Source: Nocardia sp. NRRL S-836 (GTDB taxonomy: Bacteria > Actinomycetota > Actinomycetes > Mycobacteriales > Pseudonocardiaceae). From it: a DNA stretch of 46,356 nucleotides. Below the pieces are notes generated by a model, which had not been told where the DNA came from, searched no databases, and was given only the letters and a program-made list of their open reading frames with translations. The translations under genes were made by a program, and so were the position numbers. Positions 39,473-46,356 of this stretch are shown one piece after another (position 1 is the stretch's first letter; each line of letters starts with the position of its first letter). The DNA lies in NCBI RefSeq assembly GCF_001279525.1, contig NZ_LGDY01000133.1, positions 1 to 46,356 of the forward strand. The letters are read 5' to 3'.

Positions 39473-41908
39473 TTGAGACCCACCCTGCCCGGCGTCGGGA
39501 CAGCGGTGGTGGCGCTCGTGTTCGCCGCCGTCCCCGCCGTCGCCGCACCCAGCCCAGACGCGTTGATCTCCGAGGTCTACGGGGGCGGCGGCAACTCCGG
39601 TGCCACCCTCACGCAGGACTTCGTCGAGCTCGCGAACAAGGGCACCGCCCCCGTCGCCCTGGACGGCTTCAGCGTCCAGTACATCTCGGCGAGCCCCGGC
39701 GCGAGCACGCAGTGGGGCGTCACGCCGCTGACGGGCAGCATCGCGCCCGGCAAGACGTTCCTCGTGGCGCAGGCCAAGGGCTCCGGCGGCACGGTCGAGC
39801 TGCCCGCCCCGGACGCCACCGGCACCCTCGCCATGAGCGGCACCGGCGGCACCATCGCGCTCGTCTCCGGTACCACGCCGCTGACCTGCAAGACCGCCGC
39901 CGACTGCGCCGCGGAGCCGCGCGTCAAGGACCTTGTCGGCTACGGCTCGGCGACCGTGCGCGAAACCACCGCGACGGGCGCGCTGAGCAACACCACCTCG
40001 GCCGCCCGCAAGGCGGGTCTCCCCGACACCGACGACAACTCCGCCGACTTCACCGTCGGCAGCCCCACCCCGACCAACTCCAAGGGCGAGACCCCGGGCG
40101 GCGGCAACCCGGACCCCGACCCGGACCCCGTGCCCGGCGACAAGCGCATCCACGACATCCAGGGCGTCACGCGCATCTCGCCGCTCCTCGGCCAGAAGGT
40201 CACCAACGTCCCCGGTGTCGTCACCGGCACGCGTGCCACGGGTGACCGCGGCTTCTGGATCCAGGACACCAAGGGCGCGGACGCCGACCCGCGCACCAGC
40301 GAGGGCGTGTTCGTCTACACGGCCGGCACCGCGCCGACCGTCGCGGTGGGTGACGAGGTGCTGGTCAGCGGCACGATCGCGGAGTACCGGCCGGGCGGTG
40401 AGACGGGGTCGAACCAGACCCTCACCGAGATCACCCAGGCCACGACGGTCACGCTGTCGAAGGGCAACGCGGTCCCGGCGCCGGTCGTCGTGAAGAACGT
40501 CCCGGCCGGCTACCTGCCCGCTCCCGGCGGCAGCATCGAGCAGCTCCCGCTGGAGCCGGAGAAGTACGGCCTCGACTACTTCGAGTCGCTCGAAGGCACG
40601 CTCGTGCAGGTCAACGACGCCCGCGTCGTCGGCCCGAGCAACAACTTCGGCGAGGTCTGGGTGACCGTCAACCCCGACCAGAACCGCAACCAGCGCGGCG
40701 GCACCACCTACACCGGCTACGACCAGCAGAACAGCGGCCGTCTGAAGATCAAGACCGCCGGCGCCCTGCCCGCGTCGAACGTCGGTGACGTGTTCGCCGG
40801 TGCGACCGTCGGTGCCATCGAGTACACGAACTTCGGCGGCTACACGCTGGCCGCGCTGACGCTCGGCACGCACACCTCCTCGAACCTGCAGCGCGAGGTC
40901 ACCGCGCAGCAGAAGGAGTCCGAGCTCTCGGTCGCGACCTACAACGTCGAGAACCTCGACCCGTCCGACCCGCAGGAGAAGTTCGACCGGCTCGCCGACG
41001 GCGTGACCACGAACCTGCGCAGCCCGGACGTCGTCGTGCTGGAGGAGATCCAGGACAACAACGGCGCCACCAACGACGGTGTCGTGGCCGCGGACCAGAC
41101 GCTGCAGAAGTTCTCCGACGCCATCGTCGCCAAGGGCGGCCCGCGCTACCAGTGGCGCCAGATCGACCCGGAGAACCTGAAGGACGGCGGCGAGCCTGGC
41201 GGCAACATCCGGGTCGGCTTCTTCTTCAACCCGCAGCGCGTGTCCTTCGTGGACCGTCCCGGCGGCGACTTCAAGACGCCGGTCCAGGTCGTGAAGAAGA
41301 ACGGCCGCGCCGCGCTGTCGGTGTCACCGGGCCGCATCGACCCGCTGAACGACGCGTGGGCCAACAGCCGCAAGCCGCTCGCCGGTGAGTTCAAGTTCCG
41401 CGGCCGCACGGTCTTCGTGGTCGCGAACCACTTCAACTCCAAGGGCGGCGACGAGGCGGTCCACGGCCGCAACCAGCCGCCGAGCCGTTCCTCCGAGGTG
41501 CAGCGCGGCAAGCAGGCGGCGGCGCTCAAGGCGTTCACCGAGCAGCTGCGCGCGGTCGACAAGGGCGCCAACGTGGTGCTCGCCGGCGACCTGAACGACT
41601 ACCAGTTCTCGCCCGCGCTCAAGACCCTGACCGGCGACGGGAACCTGAAGGCGCTGATCGAGACGCTGCCCGTGAACGAGCGGTACAGCTACGTCTTCGA
41701 GGGCAACTCGCAGACGCTCGACCACCTCGTGATGAGCAAGAACATCACGCGCTTCAGCTACGACGTGGTGCACATCAACGCCGAGTTCGCCGACCAGGCG
41801 AGCGACCACGACCCGCAGATCGTCCGCGCCCGCCCGTCCACGGGTGACGCGAACGTCGACCGGATCGTGTTCGCGCTCGAGGACGTCATCGACTGCCTCA
41901 AGAAGTAA
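39473..41908 (+). CDS. Secreted endonuclease/exonuclease/phosphatase with lamin-tail domain (ExeM/NucH-like)
   Basis: An 811-residue extracellular nuclease. The signal peptide is residues 1-25, ending AVAA. The lamin tail domain (about 28-180) begins ALISEVYGGGGNSGATLTQD. An Asp-Pro linker follows (NPDPDPDPVPGD). An OB-like region is marked by VVTGTRATGDRGFWIQD, and the EEP catalytic domain (about 480-795) by VATYNVENLD, VVVLEEIQD, VVANHFNSKGGD, VLAGDLNDYQ and SDHDPQIV. The catalytic Asn, Glu, His and Asp are therefore present. TTG 39473 follows GGAGGAG and gives a clean signal peptide; the ATG at 39440 is inside a hairpin. It would degrade extracellular DNA. Confidence 0.92.
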   Translation: MRPTLPGVGTAVVALVFAAVPAVAAPSPDALISEVYGGGGNSGATLTQDFVELANKGTAPVALDGFSVQYISASPGASTQWGVTPLTGSIAPGKTFLVAQAKGSGGTVELPAPDATGTLAMSGTGGTIALVSGTTPLTCKTAADCAAEPRVKDLVGYGSATVRETTATGALSNTTSAARKAGLPDTDDNSADFTVGSPTPTNSKGETPGGGNPDPDPDPVPGDKRIHDIQGVTRISPLLGQKVTNVPGVVTGTRATGDRGFWIQDTKGADADPRTSEGVFVYTAGTAPTVAVGDEVLVSGTIAEYRPGGETGSNQTLTEITQATTVTLSKGNAVPAPVVVKNVPAGYLPAPGGSIEQLPLEPEKYGLDYFESLEGTLVQVNDARVVGPSNNFGEVWVTVNPDQNRNQRGGTTYTGYDQQNSGRLKIKTAGALPASNVGDVFAGATVGAIEYTNFGGYTLAALTLGTHTSSNLQREVTAQQKESELSVATYNVENLDPSDPQEKFDRLADGVTTNLRSPDVVVLEEIQDNNGATNDGVVAADQTLQKFSDAIVAKGGPRYQWRQIDPENLKDGGEPGGNIRVGFFFNPQRVSFVDRPGGDFKTPVQVVKKNGRAALSVSPGRIDPLNDAWANSRKPLAGEFKFRGRTVFVVANHFNSKGGDEAVHGRNQPPSRSSEVQRGKQAAALKAFTEQLRAVDKGANVVLAGDLNDYQFSPALKTLTGDGNLKALIETLPVNERYSYVFEGNSQTLDHLVMSKNITRFSYDVVHINAEFADQASDHDPQIVRARPSTGDANVDRIVFALEDVIDCLKK

Positions 41909-41933
41909 CCGGTTCGCCGCTGCCGTCGTCGTG

Positions 41934-42581
41934 TCATCCACCGGATGACGCGGCGGCGGCAGCGGCCGTTGCGGCCACCACACCGGCCTGGATCGCCTCG
42001 ACCGCCTTGCGCACGGCGTCACCGGCCCACTTGCCGGCCGCGATCTGCTTGGCCCGCCTGGTCATCTCGCGCTTGTCGCCGTCGACCACCTTGTGCACGG
42101 CCTTCACGGCGTGCAGCAGCGTGATCAACGAGCCGGTGCGCGCATCCGCTTCCCGGTACCCGAGCGCGACGTCGCCCACGGCCTTGCGCACCTCGAGCGC
42201 CACACGTTCGTCGGCGATCCGGTAGCTCTTCGCCGGAAAGATCCCGAGCACCTTGCGCGGCTCGACCCGCACCACGCCGCGGTCCACCAGCCGCGCGGCC
42301 ACGTTGTCGCGCACCTTCTTGCGCAGCCGCTCCACCGCCTTCTGCGGCTTCAACGGCTTGTCGATCCGCGCCACCGACTCCCGCAGCAACGGGTCGGCCA
42401 CCGGTGCCGGATCGACGACCTGGAGCTTCTTGCCGTCCGGCTCGAACGCGACGAGCCCGGAGTTCACCAGCTCGATGAGCACGGCACCGGCGAGCGCGTT
42501 CTCCACCGACGACGAGTCGGCGCGCAGCTTTCCGTTCTGCTCGTTGATGAACAACAACATCAGGTCATCAGGCAGCATCAT
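41934..42581 (-). CDS. GPP34 (Golgi phosphoprotein 3-like) family protein
   Basis: A 215-residue protein of the GPP34 family: MLPDDLMLLFINEQNGKLRA, followed by AGAVLIELVNSGLVAFEPDG and KPLKPQKAVERLRKKVRDN. Eukaryotic GOLPH3 binds phosphatidylinositol-4-phosphate. Actinobacterial copies are common, often several per genome, with unknown role (suggested in lipid or secondary metabolism). The C-terminus is an Ala-rich helix. ATG 42581 or 42578 are equivalent choices. It ends 25 bp from the convergent nuclease. Confidence 0.88.
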   Translation of the reverse strand: MMLPDDLMLLFINEQNGKLRADSSSVENALAGAVLIELVNSGLVAFEPDGKKLQVVDPAPVADPLLRESVARIDKPLKPQKAVERLRKKVRDNVAARLVDRGVVRVEPRKVLGIFPAKSYRIADERVALEVRKAVGDVALGYREADARTGSLITLLHAVKAVHKVVDGDKREMTRRAKQIAAGKWAGDAVRKAVEAIQAGVVAATAAAAAASSGG

Positions 42582-42596
42582 GCAACCGTAACGCCA

Positions 42597-42630
42597 GAAG
42601 GGCGCCGAACGGTGAGGTTCGACGCCCTTC
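42597..42630 (-). terminator. Terminator of tRNA-Ser(GGA)
   Basis: GAAGGGCG and CGAAC pair with GTTCG and CGCCCTTC across one mismatch, 10 bp past the tRNA on the minus strand. Confidence 0.75.
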
Positions 42631-42639
42631 ATCAGCGAG

Positions 42640-42724
42640 CGGAGGATACGGGATTTGAACCCGTGAGGGGGTGAACCCAACACGATTTCCAGTCGTGCGC
42701 ACTAGGCCGCTATGCGAATCCTCC
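42640..42724 (-). tRNA. tRNA-Ser (anticodon GGA)
   Basis: An 85-nt class II tRNA on the minus strand. The acceptor GGAGGAT pairs with ATCCTCC. The anticodon stem CACGA/TCGTG has loop CTGGAAA with anticodon GGA. The discriminator is G and CCA is not encoded. Confidence 0.96.
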
Positions 42725-42794
42725 GTGGAGAACCTTACCGGACGGGTGTTCCGGGGCCCAAAACGGGGGTCGCCGGAAAAAGTCGGGGCCGCTG

Positions 42795-42823
42795 TGTCGA
42801 TCTGGCGGTGGTCCGCTCGTCGT
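42795..42823 (+). promoter_or_regulatory. Predicted ECF42-type promoter of the DGPF-sigma operon
   Basis: TGTCGA (42795-42800), 17 bp spacer, then CGTCGT. This matches the TGTCGA / CG(A/T)C motif described for ECF42 sigma factors, and it stands about 30 bp before the DGPF gene, so the operon is probably autoregulated. Confidence 0.65.
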
Positions 42824-42854
42824 GATCCCGTAAGACCGAACCGAGGAGGACTTC

Positions 42855-43193
42855 GTGAAGTACATGCTGTTGATCCACGCGGCCGCCGACCAGCAGTCGA
42901 GCTGCACCGTCGAGGACTGGATCGCCCACGAGAAGGAGATGAGGGAGGCGGGCGTGCTCGTCTCCGGGCACTCCCTCGCGGACCTGGTCACCGCCACCAC
43001 CGTCCAGGTCGGACCGGACGGCAGGCGGACCGTCACGGATGGACCGTTCGCCGAGACCCGCGAGGTGCTCGGCGGCTACGAGGTCATCGACGTGCCGGAC
43101 CTCGACGCGGCGCTGGAGTGGGCGGCGAAGTGCCCCGGCTCACGTGACGGCGGCGCTGTCGTCGTGCGGCCGATCGCAGAGTTCGACCTCTGA
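42855..43193 (+). CDS. DGPF-domain protein (YCII-related), partner of ECF42 sigma
   Basis: A 112-residue ferredoxin-like protein of the YCII-related family with the signature VTDGPFAETREVLGGY. Such DGPF proteins are the constant genetic partners of ECF42 sigma factors. Several occur as targets of the sigma factor. GTG 42855 (MKYMLLIHAAADQQSSC) has GGAGGA 7 bp upstream. The sigma gene starts 8 bp after its stop. Its biochemical role is not established. Confidence 0.9.
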   Translation: MKYMLLIHAAADQQSSCTVEDWIAHEKEMREAGVLVSGHSLADLVTATTVQVGPDGRRTVTDGPFAETREVLGGYEVIDVPDLDAALEWAAKCPGSRDGGAVVVRPIAEFDL

Positions 43194-43200
43194 GTCGGCG

Positions 43201-44424
43201 ATGAACGTCGAGCAGGTGTTCCGGGAGGAGCGCGGCCGGCTGCTCGCCACCCTGGTCAAGCGCTTCGGCGACCTCGACCTCGCCGAGGAGGTCACCTCCG
43301 ACGCGATCGAGGCGGCGTTGCGGCACTGGCCGGTGGACGGGGTGCCGGCACGGCCCGGCGCGTGGTTGCTCACGACCGCGCGCCGCAAGGCCGTCGACCG
43401 GCTGCGGCGCGACCGGGTGCACGCGGCCCGGCTGGCGTTGCTGCAGGTGGAGGTCGACCGCGCGGACCCGCCGGCGGGCGACGCGCTGCCGGACGAGCGG
43501 CTGGAGCTGTTCTTCACGTGCGCGCACCCGGCGTTGCCCGCGGAGGACCGCGGCGCGCTGACCCTGCGCTGCCTGGCCGGTTTCACGACGCCCGAGGTCG
43601 CGCGGGCGTACCTGGTGCCGGTCGCGACGATGCAGCAGCGGATCGTGCGTGCGAAGAAGAAGATCAGCCAGGCGCGCATCCCGTTCCGCGTGCCCGACCC
43701 GCACGAGCTCCCGGAACGCCTGCCCGGCGTGCTGCAGGCCATCTACTCGATCTTCACCGAGGGCTACGCCGCCCAGCGCACGGACCTCGCGGAGGAGGCG
43801 ATCCGGCTGGCCAGGATCCTGCGCGGCCTGCTGCCGGACCGCGAGGTCACCGGCCTGCTGGCGGTGCTGCTGCTGGTCCACGCCCGCAGGGACGCGCGCG
43901 CCGAGCTGCTGGAGGACCAGGACCGGTCGCTGTGGGACCGGGACATGATCGCCGAGGGCAGCGCACTCGCCGAGGAGGCGCTGACCGGCGGCTACGGCCC
44001 GTACGGCGTGCAGGCGGCGATCAACGCGCTGCACGACGAGGCACCCGACTTCGCCGACACGGACTGGCCGCAGATCGTGGCGCTCTACGACGTGCTGCTG
44101 AAGCTGGTCCCGTCCCCGGTGGTCGCGCTGAACCGGGCCGCCGCGATCGCCGTGCGCGACGGCGCCGCGGCGGGGCTGGCGTTGCTCGATCAGCTGGCCG
44201 ACGAGCCGAAGCTCCGCGACTACCACCCGTACCGGGCGGCACGCGCCGACCTGCTGCACCGCCTGGGCCGTTCCGCCGAGGCCGCTCAGGCGTACCGGGA
44301 GGCCATCACGCTCGCGGGCACCCCGTCCGAGCAGGACTTCCTGCGCCGCAGGCTCGCCGCCGTCGAGTTGTCCACAGGTGGGGACAACGTTGTGGGTAAC
44401 TCGAACACACGTTCGAAGAACTAG
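43201..44424 (+). CDS. RNA polymerase sigma factor, ECF42 group (with C-terminal extension)
   Basis: A 407-residue ECF sigma factor. Region 2 is REERGRLLATLVKRFGDLDLAEE and RPGAWLLTTARRKAVDRLRR; region 4 is LTLRCLAGFTTPEVARAYLV, then VATMQQRIVRAKKKI. The long C-terminal extension (about 200-400) contains IFTEGYAAQ, VLLLVHARRDAR, ALNRAAAIAVRDG and TPR-like helices typical of ECF42; it replaces a separate anti-sigma factor. ATG 43201 lies 8 bp from the DGPF gene. The last 19 codons overlap DnaA-box-like and LexA-box sequences that face ffs-dnaX. Confidence 0.93.
   Translation: MNVEQVFREERGRLLATLVKRFGDLDLAEEVTSDAIEAALRHWPVDGVPARPGAWLLTTARRKAVDRLRRDRVHAARLALLQVEVDRADPPAGDALPDERLELFFTCAHPALPAEDRGALTLRCLAGFTTPEVARAYLVPVATMQQRIVRAKKKISQARIPFRVPDPHELPERLPGVLQAIYSIFTEGYAAQRTDLAEEAIRLARILRGLLPDREVTGLLAVLLLVHARRDARAELLEDQDRSLWDRDMIAEGSALAEEALTGGYGPYGVQAAINALHDEAPDFADTDWPQIVALYDVLLKLVPSPVVALNRAAAIAVRDGAAAGLALLDQLADEPKLRDYHPYRAARADLLHRLGRSAEAAQAYREAITLAGTPSEQDFLRRRLAAVELSTGGDNVVGNSNTRSKN
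44368..44399. promoter_or_regulatory. Cluster of DnaA-box-like nonamers
   Basis: TTGTCCACA (44368-44376) is a perfect actinobacterial DnaA box. On the opposite strand TTGTCCCCA (44387-44379) and TTACCCACA (44399-44391) are near-matches. All lie within 32 bp in the end of the sigma gene, directly before the LexA box. Confidence 0.5.
44401..44416. promoter_or_regulatory. Perfect LexA (SOS) box upstream of ffs-dnaX
   Basis: TCGAAC-ACAC-GTTCGA. It sits 14 bp before the putative -10 box of ffs, in the -35 region, and is partly encoded in the last codons of the sigma gene (NSNTRSKN). Confidence 0.75.
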
Positions 44425-44430
44425 ATCGGC

Positions 44431-44436
44431 TACACT
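44431..44436 (+). promoter_or_regulatory. -10 box (TACACT) of the SRP RNA
   Basis: TACACT ends 6 bp before the SRP RNA 5' end at 44443, the expected distance for a transcription start at that G. No consensus -35 is seen; the LexA box occupies that region. Confidence 0.55.
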
Positions 44437-44442
44437 TGCGTC

Positions 44443-44530
44443 GGACCTCGTGCGGCACACATCTCGCGAACCTCCCCAGGGCCGGAAGGCAGCAAGGATA
44501 AGCGGGCTCTGGTGGGTGCACGGGGTCCCC
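44443..44530 (+). ncRNA. ffs: Signal recognition particle RNA, small bacterial type
   Basis: The 5' end GGACCTCGTG pairs with the 3' end CACGGGGTCC (one G-U). The apical domain has the diagnostic CCAGGGCCGGAAGGCAGCAAGG (given here as 44476-44497), the Ffh-binding loop and GNAR tetraloop region. TTTT at 44531-44534 ends it. It lies just before dnaX, as in many actinobacteria. Confidence 0.95.
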
Positions 44531-44589
44531 TTTTGTCTCCGCTGACGGGACTCGCGGTTCTGTCGGGGTCCACCGGTACTGTTCCTGCC

Positions 44590-46356
44590 GTGGCGCTCGC
44601 TCTGTATCGCAAGTACCGTCCGGCCACGTTCTCCGAGGTCGTTGGCCAGGAGCACGTGACCGACCCGCTGCGCGTCGCCCTGTCGGCAGGCCGGGTGAAC
44701 CACGCCTACCTGTTCTCGGGTCCACGCGGCTGCGGCAAGACCTCGTCGGCCCGCATCCTGGCCCGTTCGCTCAACTGCGTGAAGGGCCCGACCCCCGACC
44801 CGTGCGGCGAGTGCAACAGCTGCATCGGCCTCGCGCCCAACGGCACCGGCAGCGTCGACGTCGTGGAGCTCGACGCGGCGTCCCACGGTGGCGTCGAGGA
44901 CGCCCGCGACCTGCGTGACAAGGCCTTCTACGCCCCCGCGGAGGCCAAGTACCGCGTCTTCATCATCGACGAGGCGCACATGGTCACCACGCAGGGCTTC
45001 AACGCCCTGCTGAAGATCGTCGAAGAGCCGCCGGACCACCTGATCTTCATCTTCGCCACCACCGAGCCGGACAAGGTCCTCCCGACCATCCGCTCCCGCA
45101 CGCACCACTACCCGTTCCGGCTGATCCCGCCCGGCGTGATGCGCGGCCTGCTCGAACGCAACTGCGCAGCCGAGGGCGTCACCGTCGAGCCCGCCGTCTT
45201 CCCGCTGGTGATCCGCGCCGGCGGCGGCTCCGCCCGCGACACCCAGTCCGTGATGGACCAGCTCCTCGCCGGCGCGGGCCCGGAGGGCGTCACCTACGAG
45301 CGCGCCATCAGCCTGCTCGGCGTGACCGACGCGGCGCTCATCAACGACGTGGTCGACGGCCTGGCCGCGGGCGACGGCGCGTCCGTCTTCAGCACCATCG
45401 ACCGCCTGGTCGAAGCCGGCCACGACCCCCGCCGCTTCGCCTCCGACCTCCTCGACCGCCTGCGCGACCTGGTCCTGCTCTGCGCCGTCCCCGACGCGGG
45501 CGACCGCAACCTGGTCAGCGCCCCTGCGGACGAGCTGGCCACGATGTCGGCCCAGGCCGAGCGCATCGGCCCGGCCACCCTGACCCGCTACGCCGAAATC
45601 GTGCACGCGGGCCTGGTCGAGATGCGCGGCGCCACCGCCCCCCGCCTGCTGCTGGAGCTACTCTGCTCCCGCATGCTGCTGCCCTCGGTCTCCCAGTCGG
45701 AAGCCGCCCTGCTGCAACGCCTCGAACAACTCGAACGCCGCCCACCCGCGACCATCGCCCAGGGCGGCGACCCCGCCACCCCCGCGCCGCCCGGCGCACC
45801 GGTCTTCACCCGCAGGTCCCAGCAACCCACCGCCGCGCCCCCGGTCGCCGCCGCCCCGGTAGCCGCCGCCCCGGTCGCCGCCGTTGCCGCCGCTCCGGTC
45901 GTGGCCGCCGTCGCCACTCCACCCGCGCCAGCTCCCGTTCCTGCTGCCGCTCCCGTTCCTGCTCCCGCCGCGGTGCAGCCCCCCGTCGCCCAGCCGTCGG
46001 CTCCCGTTGTGGCAGCCGCTCCTGCGGCGCCCCTCGTCGCGGCGGAGCCGTCGACCCCGGTCACCACGGGCGGAATGGACGCGATGGCGGTCCGCCGCAT
46101 CTGGTCCGAACTGCTCGCCGCAGTCCGCTCCACGAGCCGCAGCACCGAGGCGATGCTGACGAACGCGATGGTCAGCGAGGTCGACGGCAACGTCGTCACC
46201 ATCGCCCACACCTCCGCCCCACTGGCCCGCCGCCTGGCCGAGGCCCGCAACACCGAGGCCATCGCCACCGCCCTGGCCACCGTCCTCGGCGGCACCTGGC
46301 AGGTCCGCTGCATCCACGGCACCCCCGGTGCCACCTCCCAGGCCACCACCCCGGCC
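44590..46356 (+). CDS. dnaX: DNA polymerase III subunit gamma/tau, 3' end beyond the window
   Basis: 589 residues are visible of the clamp-loader ATPase; no stop occurs before the window ends. Walker A is GPRGCGKT (44-51), the zinc knuckle is Cys63, Cys72, Cys75 and Cys78, Walker B is VFIIDEAHM, sensor 1 FATTEPDK, and the SRC motif is in TIRSRTHHY. Domain III follows. From about residue 385 comes an Ala/Pro/Val low-complexity linker (PVAAAPVAAAPVAA), then the start of a tau-type C-terminal domain (GGMDAMAVRRIWSELLAAV). No A-rich slippery site like that of E. coli was seen. GTG 44590 (VALALYRKYRPATFSEVVGQ) starts it; a leader of about 60 bp separates it from ffs. Confidence 0.95.
   Translation, partial: MALALYRKYRPATFSEVVGQEHVTDPLRVALSAGRVNHAYLFSGPRGCGKTSSARILARSLNCVKGPTPDPCGECNSCIGLAPNGTGSVDVVELDAASHGGVEDARDLRDKAFYAPAEAKYRVFIIDEAHMVTTQGFNALLKIVEEPPDHLIFIFATTEPDKVLPTIRSRTHHYPFRLIPPGVMRGLLERNCAAEGVTVEPAVFPLVIRAGGGSARDTQSVMDQLLAGAGPEGVTYERAISLLGVTDAALINDVVDGLAAGDGASVFSTIDRLVEAGHDPRRFASDLLDRLRDLVLLCAVPDAGDRNLVSAPADELATMSAQAERIGPATLTRYAEIVHAGLVEMRGATAPRLLLELLCSRMLLPSVSQSEAALLQRLEQLERRPPATIAQGGDPATPAPPGAPVFTRRSQQPTAAPPVAAAPVAAAPVAAVAAAPVVAAVATPPAPAPVPAAAPVPAPAAVQPPVAQPSAPVVAAAPAAPLVAAEPSTPVTTGGMDAMAVRRIWSELLAAVRSTSRSTEAMLTNAMVSEVDGNVVTIAHTSAPLARRLAEARNTEAIATALATVLGGTWQVRCIHGTPGATSQATTPA

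Noticed and set aside
45780..46040. Programmed frameshift site in dnaX
   Set aside because: No A-rich slippery sequence or suitable heptamer was seen. The region is a simple Ala/Pro/Val linker.

Overview
The window is GC-rich actinobacterial chromosome (about 70% G+C, GTG/TTG starts, leaderless-looking promoters, ESX accessory genes, mycothiol-type DinB-fold proteins, an Rv0909-like antitoxin). Gene content and style suggest a Pseudonocardiales member such as Lentzea, Saccharothrix or Actinosynnema; this is inference from protein style, not a database match. The combination hisC2-like aminotransferase, tyrA, tadA, several serine tRNAs, SRP RNA and dnaX recalls the origin-proximal region of mycobacterial genomes, so this is probably core chromosome with a few accessory insertions.

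Layout. 1-300: left-truncated copy of a long intergenic repeat. 1.3-5 kb: quinone oxidoreductase, GNAT, secreted M28 aminopeptidase, a cutA relic, a foreign-looking ACC deaminase/D-cysteine desulfhydrase homologue, tRNA-Ser(UGA). 5-13 kb: MarR regulator, secreted 5'-nucleotidase, YpfJ-type zinc metallopeptidase, methyltransferase, TauE/SafE permease, HisC2-type aminotransferase and a dienelactone-hydrolase-like protein that lacks its catalytic Cys. 13.1-15.7 kb: three translationally coupled ESX accessory genes (small partner, WXG/PPE-like protein, EspG). 15.8-25.1 kb: acetoacetyl-CoA synthetase, tRNA-Ser(GCU), tRNA-Arg(ACG), serine hydrolase, RNase Z, epimerase, ATP-grasp protein, HEAT-like protein and a solitary C5 DNA methyltransferase. 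25.4-29.7 kb: sortase-anchored thioester surface protein, full copy of the long repeat, secreted BNR-type protein, Rv0909-like antitoxin and glycolipid-binding protein. 29.8-36.4 kb: five-gene minus-strand operon (M20 amidohydrolase, tyrA, two FnIII paralogues, thiolase). 36.5-46.4 kb: tadA and its associated gene, tRNA-Ser(CGA), two tandem DinB/MDMPI-fold genes, a secreted nuclease, GPP34 protein, tRNA-Ser(GGA), a DGPF/ECF42 sigma pair, ffs and the start of dnaX.

How parts work together. EspG is the chaperone expected for the WXG/PPE-like protein beside it. TadA and its associated protein make inosine-34, which is needed by tRNA-Arg(ACG) encoded here. ECF42 and its DGPF partner form a regulator pair with a matching promoter upstream. 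Acetoacetyl-CoA synthetase and the thiolase could together convert acetoacetate to acetyl-CoA, although they are 12 kb apart.

Most interesting signals. (1) A dispersed intergenic element, one full copy (26904-27315) and one cut by the window edge (1-287), has a long perfect hairpin whose two copies differ by compensatory base changes and a 72-bp module present three times. (2) Two perfect actinobacterial LexA (SOS) boxes occur: one over the promoter of the DinB-fold gene pair, the other just upstream of ffs-dnaX next to DnaA-box-like nonamers. These point to a DNA-damage-linked regulon that appears not to have been described for these genes.
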